A stretch of 64,000 nt of DNA from Planctomycetota bacterium (GTDB taxonomy: Bacteria; Planctomycetota; UBA11346), in assembly GCA_016745075.1 (NCBI GenBank), contig JADGDD010000013.1, forward strand, positions 1 to 64,000, written 5' to 3'. Of the stretch, positions 1-6,766 are shown piece by piece (the first letter of the stretch is position 1; each line of letters opens with the position of its first letter). The notes beneath the pieces were generated by a model that ran no database searches, was not told the origin of the DNA, and was given only the letters and a program-made list of their open reading frames with translations. A program made the position numbers and the translations under genes.

Positions 1-37
1 AAAAAAGGCGCACACCGAAAGGTGTGCGCCTTTTTTT
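1..37. terminator. Bidirectional intrinsic terminator
   Basis: A perfect 10-bp stem (GGCGCACACC at 7-16, GGTGTGCGCC at 21-30) closes a GAAA tetraloop. Six A precede it and seven T follow, so it can stop transcription on both strands. It lies 19 bp past the stop of the minus-strand cyclophilin gene and would also end a plus-strand gene lying left of the window. Confidence 0.93.
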
Positions 38-55
38 GTTTGTGAAGGAGGGGTG

Positions 56-1036
56 TTATTGGCCTCTACGGTTTGGTAGTTTGTTCTGTACCGCGTATTC
101 GTGGTCACGCTTACGAGTAACTTCCATGCTTAAAATGCTATCGCCTTGTTGAACACTATCGACAATATCTAGGCCTTGGAGGACACGGCCAAAAACAGTG
201 TGTTTTCCATTAAGGTGTGGGGTTGGCACATGGGTAATAAAGAATTGGCTGCTGTTGGTATTTGGCCCAGAGTTTGCCATGCTCAGCGTGCCACGTGTAT
301 GAATGCGATGATTTTCAGTAACTTCGTCAGGGAAAAAATAACCAGCGTCACCAAGGCCATCATTACTTGGGTCAGTATCTTTGGAATTAGGATCACCGCC
401 TTGGATCATAAAGTTGTCGATAACACGGTGGAATGAACAATTGTTAAAGAAATTACTCTCGGCTAATTGAATGAAATTAGCGACCGTATTTGGTGCATCA
501 TCTTCAAACAGTTCTAAAGCAATAGGACCACGGCTGGTGTGGATGGTCAGTAGCGGTAAATCACCTTTGGCCGCATCGCGTTTGCGGTATTCTTCTTCTT
601 TAACGGTGCCAGACATTTGTTTGATTGCATTTTCAAAACTGCGTTTTTCTGCTGCGGTTGGTTCTCCATGTGTACCATCGAGCAGGCTTTGTAAAATAGC
701 GGTAGCACCAGTGTAATCTTCTTGTCTGTAACAGAGCTGTGAGTTCACGGAGATCAAATAACGTAGCTCTTGAGACTGCTCGCCACTTTTCTTAATGATG
801 AGTGGGCGCATAGCATCAAGGTAACTTTGGCAGAGCTCATAGTCGTTTGTTTGATAAGCTTTGCTAAATGCCTGCTGTAGTTCTCGTTCAGTCATCTCAC
901 TGAGCTGTTTAACCGCTGGCTCTGTTACTGGTGGTGTTGCAGGGGGAGTGGTTTCTTGTGCGGTAGCGACGGTCTCTTCCGCAGCAAAAACAGAACACAA
1001 CGCGAGAGAAAGGCCAAGAGTGGTAAGGGAACGCAT
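56..1036 (-). CDS. Exported cyclophilin-type peptidyl-prolyl isomerase
   Basis: 326 residues. An N-terminal signal peptide (about residues 1-19, ending near VFAAEE) predicts export to the periplasm. Residues about 50-145 are helical, with a TPR-like look but no clear consensus. The cyclophilin domain starts near residue 160 and carries the expected active-site blocks: FHRVIDNFMIQGGDPN (catalytic Arg and Gln), SQFFITHV and HLNGKHTVFGRV. The enzyme catalyses cis-trans isomerisation of X-Pro bonds and probably helps fold exported proteins. It lies 63 bp downstream of kdsD on the same strand, so the two may share a transcript, and it ends at the strong terminator at the window edge. The N-terminal extension is longer than in minimal PpiA/PpiB proteins; its role is unknown. 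Confidence 0.93.
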   Translation of the reverse strand: MRSLTTLGLSLALCSVFAAEETVATAQETTPPATPPVTEPAVKQLSEMTERELQQAFSKAYQTNDYELCQSYLDAMRPLIIKKSGEQSQELRYLISVNSQLCYRQEDYTGATAILQSLLDGTHGEPTAAEKRSFENAIKQMSGTVKEEEYRKRDAAKGDLPLLTIHTSRGPIALELFEDDAPNTVANFIQLAESNFFNNCSFHRVIDNFMIQGGDPNSKDTDPSNDGLGDAGYFFPDEVTENHRIHTRGTLSMANSGPNTNSSQFFITHVPTPHLNGKHTVFGRVLQGLDIVDSVQQGDSILSMEVTRKRDHEYAVQNKLPNRRGQ

Positions 1037-1099
1037 ACAAATCCTTTATATTATATGGAACATGGTTTTGGTGTGAAGACGGTAGCAAGTAAGGAGGGC

Positions 1100-2134
1100 T
1101 TACGGAGTAATATCAAAGCCACGATTAGCGAGGTCTTGTAAGTCGATAAGGCCAAGTGCTTGGCCTTGGTCTCCAATAACAGGTAAGTTATTGGTGTGAA
1201 TTTGAGAACACAGACGAATCGCTTCTTCCACTAAATCGGTATCATGGACACAGGTGCACGGAAGTGTGCCAAAATTAGCGACTGGTTGTTTGAGCAAAGC
1301 GTTGGCATCATGCTCTTGTTCGCCATCGCTGGTGAGTGCTCGACGTAGATCACCATCAGTAAAAATGCCAAGGAGTTGATGGTCGTCATCAATGATAAGT
1401 GCACTTCCGCAGCGCGCTTCGGTAACGGTATGCATGCTGGTAATAAGTGGAGTGTGTGCTTTTACGGAAGCGGTGTCTGCAAGTGGGCGCATGACTTCAC
1501 CACAGGTCATCAGTTTTCGGCCAAGTGCTCCACCAGGATGAAAACGAGCATAATGCTCTGGAGTGAATTCACGCATCTCCAAAACAGTTAAGGCCAGTGC
1601 ATCGCCCATAGCCAGCATGGCGGTGGTCGAGGTAGATGGTGCAAGCCCAAGTGGACAAGCTTCTATCACTTTGCCAATGTTGAGGATAATATCGGCATGT
1701 TGGCCGAGTGGCGAGTCATTGCGGCCAACCACAGCAATAGTCTTGCAACCAATTCGCTTGATGTGTGGCAGCAGTGCAGTTATTTCTTCAGAGCTGCCGC
1801 TATTGGATAATGCTAAAACCACGTCTTGCTCTTGCAGCATGCCAAGGTCGCCGTGATAGGCTTCGGTTGGATGTATAAAAAAAGCTGGTGTACCAACAGA
1901 GGCAGCCGTTGCCGTTATCTTTCGACCAATTAAACCCGCTTTGCCCACACCCGTTACTGCTAATCTGCCAGGACTTCCTGTACAGTGATTGAGGACGAGC
2001 TTGCACGCAGCTAAGAGTTCGGTGTGCTGTTCTTTCATTAAGTCGATGAGGGTGTTGATGGCTTGCGCCTCGGTGCTCAGGACTTTGGTGAATCGATCAA
2101 AAATATCCGCATCATTCATGCGCAATAGTGTCAT
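1100..2134 (-). CDS. kdsD: D-arabinose 5-phosphate isomerase (KdsD/KpsF family)
   Basis: About 344 residues. It interconverts ribulose 5-phosphate and arabinose 5-phosphate, the first step of KDO synthesis for lipopolysaccharide. The N-terminal SIS domain shows the phosphosugar-binding pattern (VTGVGKAGLIGRKITATAAS, then HPTEAYHGDLGM and LSNSGSSEEI), and two CBS domains follow (about residues 205-335), including FTDGDLRRAL. The reading frame stays open upstream to 2269, but that extension is low-quality sequence and overlaps the divergent gene, so I place the start at 2134 (MTLLRMNDAD) with 2119 as alternative. No good Shine-Dalgarno is visible before either. The start faces the next gene with only 12 bp between the two start codons. 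Confidence 0.9.
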   Translation of the reverse strand: MTLLRMNDADIFDRFTKVLSTEAQAINTLIDLMKEQHTELLAACKLVLNHCTGSPGRLAVTGVGKAGLIGRKITATAASVGTPAFFIHPTEAYHGDLGMLQEQDVVLALSNSGSSEEITALLPHIKRIGCKTIAVVGRNDSPLGQHADIILNIGKVIEACPLGLAPSTSTTAMLAMGDALALTVLEMREFTPEHYARFHPGGALGRKLMTCGEVMRPLADTASVKAHTPLITSMHTVTEARCGSALIIDDDHQLLGIFTDGDLRRALTSDGEQEHDANALLKQPVANFGTLPCTCVHDTDLVEEAIRLCSQIHTNNLPVIGDQGQALGLIDLQDLANRGFDITP

Positions 2135-2146
2135 AAGGAACTGCCC

Positions 2147-2599
2147 ATGCCCAAGCAGAAATCTGAACAGAGTACTCCCGTAGAACAAACCCGTGTGGGA
2201 GATGTGCTCTATGCCTTGGAAATTCGTACCCAAGAAATGGCGATGTATGCAGATAAGGCCTCGTTTCACCTACGCTATGGCCCCATCCATGATGACGAAC
2301 AAGAGCCAACAACGATGCATTTTCGTATGTTGGTCTTAGAAATGTCCTGTGAGCTTGATATGGATGTGAATATTGGCCGTCGTGCACCAAAAGAATTAAC
2401 CTTGCTCAAATGTGGGTGGCAGTTGGAAGTGCATACTCAAGAAGCGGTCGCTCCTGATCAAGTGCCAATGGAAACGGATGAGTTGCCGTATCTTCTTGGC
2501 CGAGTTCAAGAAACTATCGGTTTGCTCTGTGAAAAATCAGGTATTGAAAACCCACTTACAGCAGAAGTTCTCGAAACGATCCTTACACAAGAACAGTAA
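2147..2599 (+). CDS. Conserved-looking hypothetical cytoplasmic protein
   Basis: 150 residues; I do not recognise a family. The protein is acidic, has no signal peptide or membrane segment, and alternates predicted strands (about 20-105) with a C-terminal helix (about 112-150). An AAGGA ribosome binding site at 2135-2139 sits 7 bases before the ATG. It starts 12 bp from the divergent kdsD start and ends 15 bp before the dehydrogenase gene, so it probably shares a transcript with the latter. The strand-rich pattern with YALEIRTQEMAMYADKASFH could be a small beta-sandwich or PilZ-like fold, but nothing decisive is seen. Confidence 0.75.
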   Translation: MPKQKSEQSTPVEQTRVGDVLYALEIRTQEMAMYADKASFHLRYGPIHDDEQEPTTMHFRMLVLEMSCELDMDVNIGRRAPKELTLLKCGWQLEVHTQEAVAPDQVPMETDELPYLLGRVQETIGLLCEKSGIENPLTAEVLETILTQEQ

Positions 2600-2614
2600 A
2601 CAGTGGAGCGCACT

Positions 2615-3475
2615 ATGCATATTGCATTTCTTGGTCTCGGTATCATGGGTCAACCAATGGTGATGAACCTTATTCAGGCCGGTTATACGGTAACGGTGTG
2701 GAATCGCAGTCCACATAAAACAACGGAGGCTTGTACTGCAGGAGCAATCAAAGCCGAACATCCAGCAGCAGCAGCGGCAGGTGCTGATGTTGTGCTGACC
2801 ATGTTGACGGATACTCCAGACGTTGAAGCCGTTCTCTTTACCGAAGAAACAGGAGTATCGGCAGGCGTCCGTGCAGGATCGTTGGTTATAGATATGAGTA
2901 CCATCAACCCTGATGATACTCGTGTTTTTCATCAACGTTTGTCAAAGCAGGGGGTTCAGATGTTGGATGCGCCTGTTTCGGGTGGTGATGTTGGTGCAGC
3001 CGCAGGTACGCTCAGTATTATGGTTGGTGGAGATGCCGCTGCTTTTGCAAAAGCTCTACCGATCTTCGAGATTCTTGGTTCACGGATAACCCATGTGGGG
3101 CCGAGCGGTGCTGGACAAGTAATAAAAGCTTGCAACCAAGTTTGCTGTGCGGTGAATATGGTTGGCCTTTGCGAAGCGCTCGCACTTGCGAAAGCTTCTG
3201 GGTTAGATGGGCAAGTTGTTTTAGATGTTCTGTCTGGTGGTGCTGCTCAGTCATGGGCGTTAGAACATCTTGGTGCAGCAATTGTAGCCGATAATTTTGA
3301 CCCCGGCTTTATGGTCGATCTGATGCAAAAAGATTTAGGTATTGTTTTGAATACGAGCACAGATGCCGGTTTGTCATTACCTGGTGTCAGCCTTGCCCAT
3401 CAGCAATTTGGTATGGTGCAAGAGAATGGTGCAGGCACTAGTGGCACTCAAGCTATGATTCACTGCTACTACTAG
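2615..3475 (+). CDS. NAD(P)-dependent beta-hydroxyacid dehydrogenase (3-hydroxyisobutyrate dehydrogenase family)
   Basis: 286 residues. It begins with the Rossmann motif GLGIMGQPMVMNL, has the substrate-binding signature DAPVSGGDVGA near residue 117, and the catalytic lysine block GQVIKACNQ near residue 167, all diagnostic of the HIBADH/GarR/GLYR family. It should oxidise or reduce a short beta-hydroxyacid such as hydroxyisobutyrate or tartronate semialdehyde; substrate cannot be told from sequence. A GTG at 2603 is an alternative start, but it forms part of the GGAG ribosome binding site (2605-2608) for the ATG at 2615. It follows the 150-residue unknown by 15 bp. Confidence 0.92.
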   Translation: MHIAFLGLGIMGQPMVMNLIQAGYTVTVWNRSPHKTTEACTAGAIKAEHPAAAAAGADVVLTMLTDTPDVEAVLFTEETGVSAGVRAGSLVIDMSTINPDDTRVFHQRLSKQGVQMLDAPVSGGDVGAAAGTLSIMVGGDAAAFAKALPIFEILGSRITHVGPSGAGQVIKACNQVCCAVNMVGLCEALALAKASGLDGQVVLDVLSGGAAQSWALEHLGAAIVADNFDPGFMVDLMQKDLGIVLNTSTDAGLSLPGVSLAHQQFGMVQENGAGTSGTQAMIHCYY

Positions 3476-3502
3476 ATATATAGAAGTTTAATAATCTGGC
3501 TT

Positions 3503-3531
3503 TTGACAAGCAGTTGTTCATGCAGTATACT
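3503..3531 (+). promoter_or_regulatory. Consensus sigma70 promoter abutting the start codon
   Basis: A perfect -35 box TTGACA (3503-3508), a 17-bp spacer and TATACT (3526-3531). The ATG of the response-regulator gene starts at 3537, five bases after the -10 box, so transcription should begin at or within the start codon. No Shine-Dalgarno is present. This predicts a leaderless mRNA. Confidence 0.82.
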
Positions 3532-3536
3532 TTTGC

Positions 3537-4385
3537 ATGAAAGAGTGTTCCAAAATCCTTGTTGTAGAGGATATTCCCAATTTGCGCGGATATCTGGTAG
3601 AAACTTTGCAGGATATGGGCCCGTTTGTGGTCGTTCACGAGGCTGGTGACGGCCTTGAGGCATTGGAAGTTATAGATAAAGAAGGACCATTCGATCTCAT
3701 CTTGAGCGATATTAGTATGCCTCGCATGAACGGCGAAGAGCTTTTAGAGTGCTTGGCAGAACGAGATGACCCAGCAGCTATCATTATTGTAACCGCTTAT
3801 GGTCAAGATCAGCATGTATTGCGTTGTATGCAGGGTGGTGCTTGTGATTATTTGGTGAAGCCAGTTGATGTAGACGATCTGGTGGTATCAGTTACGAATG
3901 CTCTGCAACACGGACCAATGAAACGTATCCGTATGGATGTCAGTTATGATCAAGAGGGGTGGTTTGAAATTACTGCCCAAAGTGATTACAGTGTGCTGTA
4001 TCGTTTCCGTCGTTTTTTGAGTTTGCTTGATATGTTCTCTTTAAGTGAAAAAGATGCGGAAGGTATTCGCTTGGCCTTAGAAGAACTTGGCCGAAATGCC
4101 ATTGAATGGGGTAATCAAGGAGACCCGACTAAGCGAGTTCGCTTTGGGTGTCGGATTTTGCCAACCAAGGTTATTATTCAAATTGCTGATGAAGGTTCTG
4201 GTTTTATCCCAGAAGAAGTGCCTGATCCAACGGCTGACCCTATTGCACATATGGATAATCGAAAGTCACTCGGTAAGCGTATGGGTGGGTATGGTGTTCA
4301 TCTGATACGCCATATGATGGATAAGTTGGTCTACAATGAACGTGGTAACGTTGTCGTCGCAATTAAGTATCTCAACCAAGAATAG
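3537..4385 (+). CDS. Response regulator fused to an RsbW-type ATPase domain
   Basis: 282 residues. Residues 6-122 form a REC domain with acidic pair ED (11-12), phospho-acceptor Asp58 in LILSDISMP, the Thr of IVTAYG and the Lys of YLVKP. After a linker comes a GHKL/HATPase_c domain like those of anti-sigma kinases RsbW/SpoIIAB: N-box LALEELGRNAIEWGNQ and G-box ADEGSGF. Family knowledge suggests phosphorylation of the receiver controls a serine kinase or anti-sigma output in a partner-switching pathway. No partner is adjacent; a STAS-like protein lies at 33961. The REC domain needs the ATG at 3537, which lacks a ribosome binding site but directly follows a strong promoter. Confidence 0.9.
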   Translation: MKECSKILVVEDIPNLRGYLVETLQDMGPFVVVHEAGDGLEALEVIDKEGPFDLILSDISMPRMNGEELLECLAERDDPAAIIIVTAYGQDQHVLRCMQGGACDYLVKPVDVDDLVVSVTNALQHGPMKRIRMDVSYDQEGWFEITAQSDYSVLYRFRRFLSLLDMFSLSEKDAEGIRLALEELGRNAIEWGNQGDPTKRVRFGCRILPTKVIIQIADEGSGFIPEEVPDPTADPIAHMDNRKSLGKRMGGYGVHLIRHMMDKLVYNERGNVVVAIKYLNQE

Positions 4386-4712
4386 TGATCCTTAGAACTC
4401 AAGTTTGTCAAGCCCTCTCTTGAAGCATTGATAATGTTTTGTTTTGACAATGTAAGTATTTTTATGATCTGTATTTACATGTTTTTTCGATGGATGGCGC
4501 CTCTTGTTGCTTTCTTTGAGAAAAGATGGTCAAGAAGCTTTTTTTTACTTAAAAAAATAGATTGCTTGCTAAACAGCAGTTGTCTTTAAAACCTATCCTA
4601 TCATCGCAACTGATGCAGTACACAGTATGGGGACGACGGTCATAAGAGGCCAGTGTCTCTCTCGGTTTCGTTCTGTGTTAAGTAGTGATAGGCAGGGTAA
4701 AAGAAGGACTTT
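4386..4712. other. Non-coding stretch of 327 bp
   Basis: AT-rich sequence between the response regulator and the flavoenzyme gene. A TTGACA occurs at 4444-4449 but the nearest TATGAT is only 13 bp away, so I do not call a promoter. A weak T-run/A-run hairpin lies near 4540-4557. An AAGGA at about 4703-4707 serves the gene at 4713. Nothing else supported. Confidence 0.5.
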
Positions 4713-6170
4713 ATGACTACTGACAAACCAGAATTACAAAGCGCTACGGATTTGCCAACCATCATCCAAGGTGGTATGGGCATTGGCGCTTCTCATTGGA
4801 AGTTGGCCAATGCCACTTCTCGAAATGGGGCGCTTGGTATCGTTTCTGCGGTAGCTCTCGATAATATCCTTGTTCGCCGCCTGCAATTGGGAGACGAAGA
4901 CGGTGATGTCCGTCGTGCTCTTGCTCATTTCCCTTGGCCAGAGATGGCGAAGCGTGTAGAAGATAAATATTTCATAGAAGGCGGTAAAGAGAAAGACGCA
5001 CCTTTTGCAGTGCTGCCTTTGGTAAAAGCTGATATGTCTCGGACTAGTGCCGAACTGCTGATTATTGCTACATTTGTAGAAGTGTTCCTTGCAAAAGAAG
5101 GGCATAACGGTGCTGTAGGTATTAATTTTCTGTATAAGATACCTCTCTACATCATTCCCTCTATCTTAGGTGCTATGCTTGCCAATGTCGACGCTGTTAT
5201 CGTTGGTGCTGGTGTACCATTATCGATCCCAGGCACTTTAGACGGCCTTGCTGAATGGAAGCCAGTCGATCGCTCTTTGTCAGTAGATGAAGCAGCGGCA
5301 AGTGTGGTTTATAAGCAATACTTTGATCCAAGTATCTTCTGTTACGAAGATGAGCGCCCTAAACTCAAACGCCCATTTTTCCTTGCCATTATTTCTTCAG
5401 AGATCATAGCTAAAACGATGATGCGTCGCGCAAATGGTGAGGTTGATGGATTCATTGTTGAGAAATACGTTGCGGGTGGGCATAACGCTCCTCCACGTAA
5501 AGAACGTGGCGCGGCACCAGATGCGAAGCCATATTATGGTGAAAAAGATGATCCAGACATAACTCGTATTCAAAATGTTGGCAAACCATTTTGGATTGCA
5601 GGAGGCTACGCCTCTCCTGAAAAATTACTTGAAGCACAAGAAGAAGGTGCCCAAGGTATTCAAGTGGGCACCATGTTTGCGATGTGTGACGACTCCGGCT
5701 TCTTGCCAGAGATACGACAAGAATTGCTCGATAAATATGATGCTGGTACATTGGTTGTTACCACAGACTTTGATGCATCACCGACTGGTTATCCGTTCAA
5801 GGCAATCGTCTTAGATACGATTGATACGATTTCCAGCAAAGAGGTCTACGAGAAACGTTCACGTATCTGTGACCTTGGTTATCTGCGCGAATTCTATCCC
5901 ATTAGCGATACTGAAATCGGTTATCGTTGTTCAAGTGAACCAGTTAAAAACTTTGTTAGAAAAGGCGGCGAAGAGTCTCGTAGCTTTGGTAAACAATGTT
6001 TATGTAACGGCTTGCTTGCTACCGTTGGGCTTGGTCAAGTTCAAAAGACAGGAGTAGAGCCACCAATGATCACCGCAGGTGATGATTTCTCTTTCCTTGA
6101 TCGTATAAAACGTGATGAAACAGGTCATTATACCGCCAAAGATGCGATAAATTACCTGCTTGGTCGCTAA
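4713..6170 (+). CDS. Nitronate monooxygenase / 2-nitropropane dioxygenase-like flavoprotein
   Basis: 485 residues. The start IIQGGMGIGASHWKLANATS matches the FMN-binding N-terminus of the NPD family, and later blocks EKYVAGGHNAPPR, PFWIAGGYASPEKL and GAQGIQVGTMFAMCDDSG match the phosphate-binding half of the TIM barrel, with the conserved GGHN histidine. The family includes nitronate monooxygenases and FabK-like enoyl reductases; this longer version (usual length about 320-380) carries extra C-terminal sequence with several cysteines (about 400-440, including CSSEP and KQCLCNG), which may bind metal. Substrate is unknown. An AAGGA site lies 5 bases before the ATG. Confidence 0.85.
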   Translation: MTTDKPELQSATDLPTIIQGGMGIGASHWKLANATSRNGALGIVSAVALDNILVRRLQLGDEDGDVRRALAHFPWPEMAKRVEDKYFIEGGKEKDAPFAVLPLVKADMSRTSAELLIIATFVEVFLAKEGHNGAVGINFLYKIPLYIIPSILGAMLANVDAVIVGAGVPLSIPGTLDGLAEWKPVDRSLSVDEAAASVVYKQYFDPSIFCYEDERPKLKRPFFLAIISSEIIAKTMMRRANGEVDGFIVEKYVAGGHNAPPRKERGAAPDAKPYYGEKDDPDITRIQNVGKPFWIAGGYASPEKLLEAQEEGAQGIQVGTMFAMCDDSGFLPEIRQELLDKYDAGTLVVTTDFDASPTGYPFKAIVLDTIDTISSKEVYEKRSRICDLGYLREFYPISDTEIGYRCSSEPVKNFVRKGGEESRSFGKQCLCNGLLATVGLGQVQKTGVEPPMITAGDDFSFLDRIKRDETGHYTAKDAINYLLGR

Positions 6171-6181
6171 CTGCGTATAAA

Positions 6182-6235
6182 TTGTAGATTGGTAAAAAAT
6201 AGAGGCTTGCCAATCTACAAAAGCCCCTTATTTTT
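6182..6235 (+). terminator. Terminator region with two mutually exclusive hairpins
   Basis: TTGTAGATTGG (6182-6192) pairs perfectly with CCAATCTACAA (6210-6220). A second pairing, GGCTT (6204-6208) with AAGCC (6220-6224), uses the loop of the first and leads into CCTTATTTTT. It lies just past the flavoenzyme stop and before the tRNA. Confidence 0.6.
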
Positions 6236-6246
6236 CCGCCTCGCAT

Positions 6247-6323
6247 GGCAGGGTAGCTCAGCTGGTTAGAGCACCGGCTTCATAAGTCGGGGGTCGCGAG
6301 TTCAAGTCTCGCCCCTGCTACCA
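6247..6323 (+). tRNA. tRNA-Met (anticodon CAT, elongator type)
   Basis: A 77-nt cloverleaf with encoded CCA. The acceptor stem GGCAGGG pairs with CCCTGCT (G1 opposite U72), the D-arm is AGCTCAGCTGGTTAGAGC, the anticodon stem CCGGC/GTCGG holds loop TTCATAA, and the T-arm is GCGAG-TTCAAGT-CTCGC. The initiator signature of three G-C pairs in the anticodon stem is absent. Elongator tRNA-Met genes in many bacteria share the G1-U72 pair and the GCTACCA end; a lysidine-modified tRNA-Ile2 remains possible. Confidence 0.93.
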
Positions 6324-6426
6324 AGAGAATAAAAACCGCCCGAAGACTTTCTTCAGGGCGTTTTTTATTTATCCCGGCAGATGTAGGCGAGACTTGAACT
6401 CGCGTAGGCCGTTAAGAAGGAGCCAT
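6307..6426. repeat. Direct repeat copy 1: tRNA 3' end, terminator and inverted T-arm
   Basis: 120 bp beginning in the tRNA T-arm. It holds the tRNA 3' end, an intrinsic terminator (6331-6366), and at 6386-6404 an exact inverted copy of the tRNA T-arm (6295-6313). It is repeated at 6522-6641 with about six mismatches. Confidence 0.88.
6331..6366. terminator. tRNA terminator
   Basis: CGCCC-GAAGA pairs with TCTTC-A-GGGCG with one bulged base. A-run before and T-run after make it bidirectional. An identical copy lies at 6546-6581 within the second repeat. Confidence 0.88.
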
Positions 6427-6521
6427 GGGCATGGCTCCTTTAGGCCGTCGGACGCGGACTGGTATCCCCTGAAGTTAGAACTTTCGATAATGCTGTTGGT
6501 ATACAGCCCCATGTTTTTTCT

Positions 6522-6641
6522 TCTCGCCCCTGCTACCAAGAGAATAAAAACCGCCCGAAGACTTTCTTCAGGGCGTTTTTTATTTATCCCCGCAGATGTA
6601 GGCGAGACTTGCACTCGCGTAGACTGTTGAGAAGGAGCTAT
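6522..6641. repeat. Direct repeat copy 2: truncated tRNA-Met 3' end plus terminator
   Basis: Begins with TCTCGCCCCTGCTACCA, the last 17 bases of the tRNA, then the same terminator and the same inverted T-arm (6601-6619, one mismatch). There is no tRNA 5' part in front of it, so it is a 3' fragment. The 95 bp between the copies (6427-6521) contain no gene; a GGAGCCAT/ATGGCTCC hairpin straddles the junction at about 6419-6438. Confidence 0.85.
6546..6581. terminator. Second copy of the tRNA terminator
   Basis: Same hairpin as at 6331-6366, within the duplicated segment. It now stands upstream of the hybrid kinase gene and may insulate it. Confidence 0.8.
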
Positions 6642-6766
6642 ATGTAGGGCGCTTTTAGATTATGGATGAGTTTCCTCTGAGAAATCAGGCTTGCGAATAC
6701 TCTTGTTTAATAGTATCATTAATGTTCCGTCCAGCCTTGTATTATTATGGGTAGAAAGGAGATGCA

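Noticed and set aside
2135..2269. Upstream extension of kdsD
   Set aside because: Translation is not KdsD-like and overlaps the divergent gene with its ribosome binding site; start placed at 2134.
4444..4472. Promoter at TTGACA 4444
   Set aside because: Nearest -10-like TATGAT is only 13 bp away and nothing fits at 16-18 bp.
6372..6520. Minus-strand tmRNA
   Set aside because: The T-arm-like 3' end lacks a matching acceptor 5' strand (GGCAGAT) upstream and no tag-peptide frame was found.
6369..6641. Short frames on both strands over the tRNA repeat
   Set aside because: They translate tRNA and terminator sequence and are not genes.
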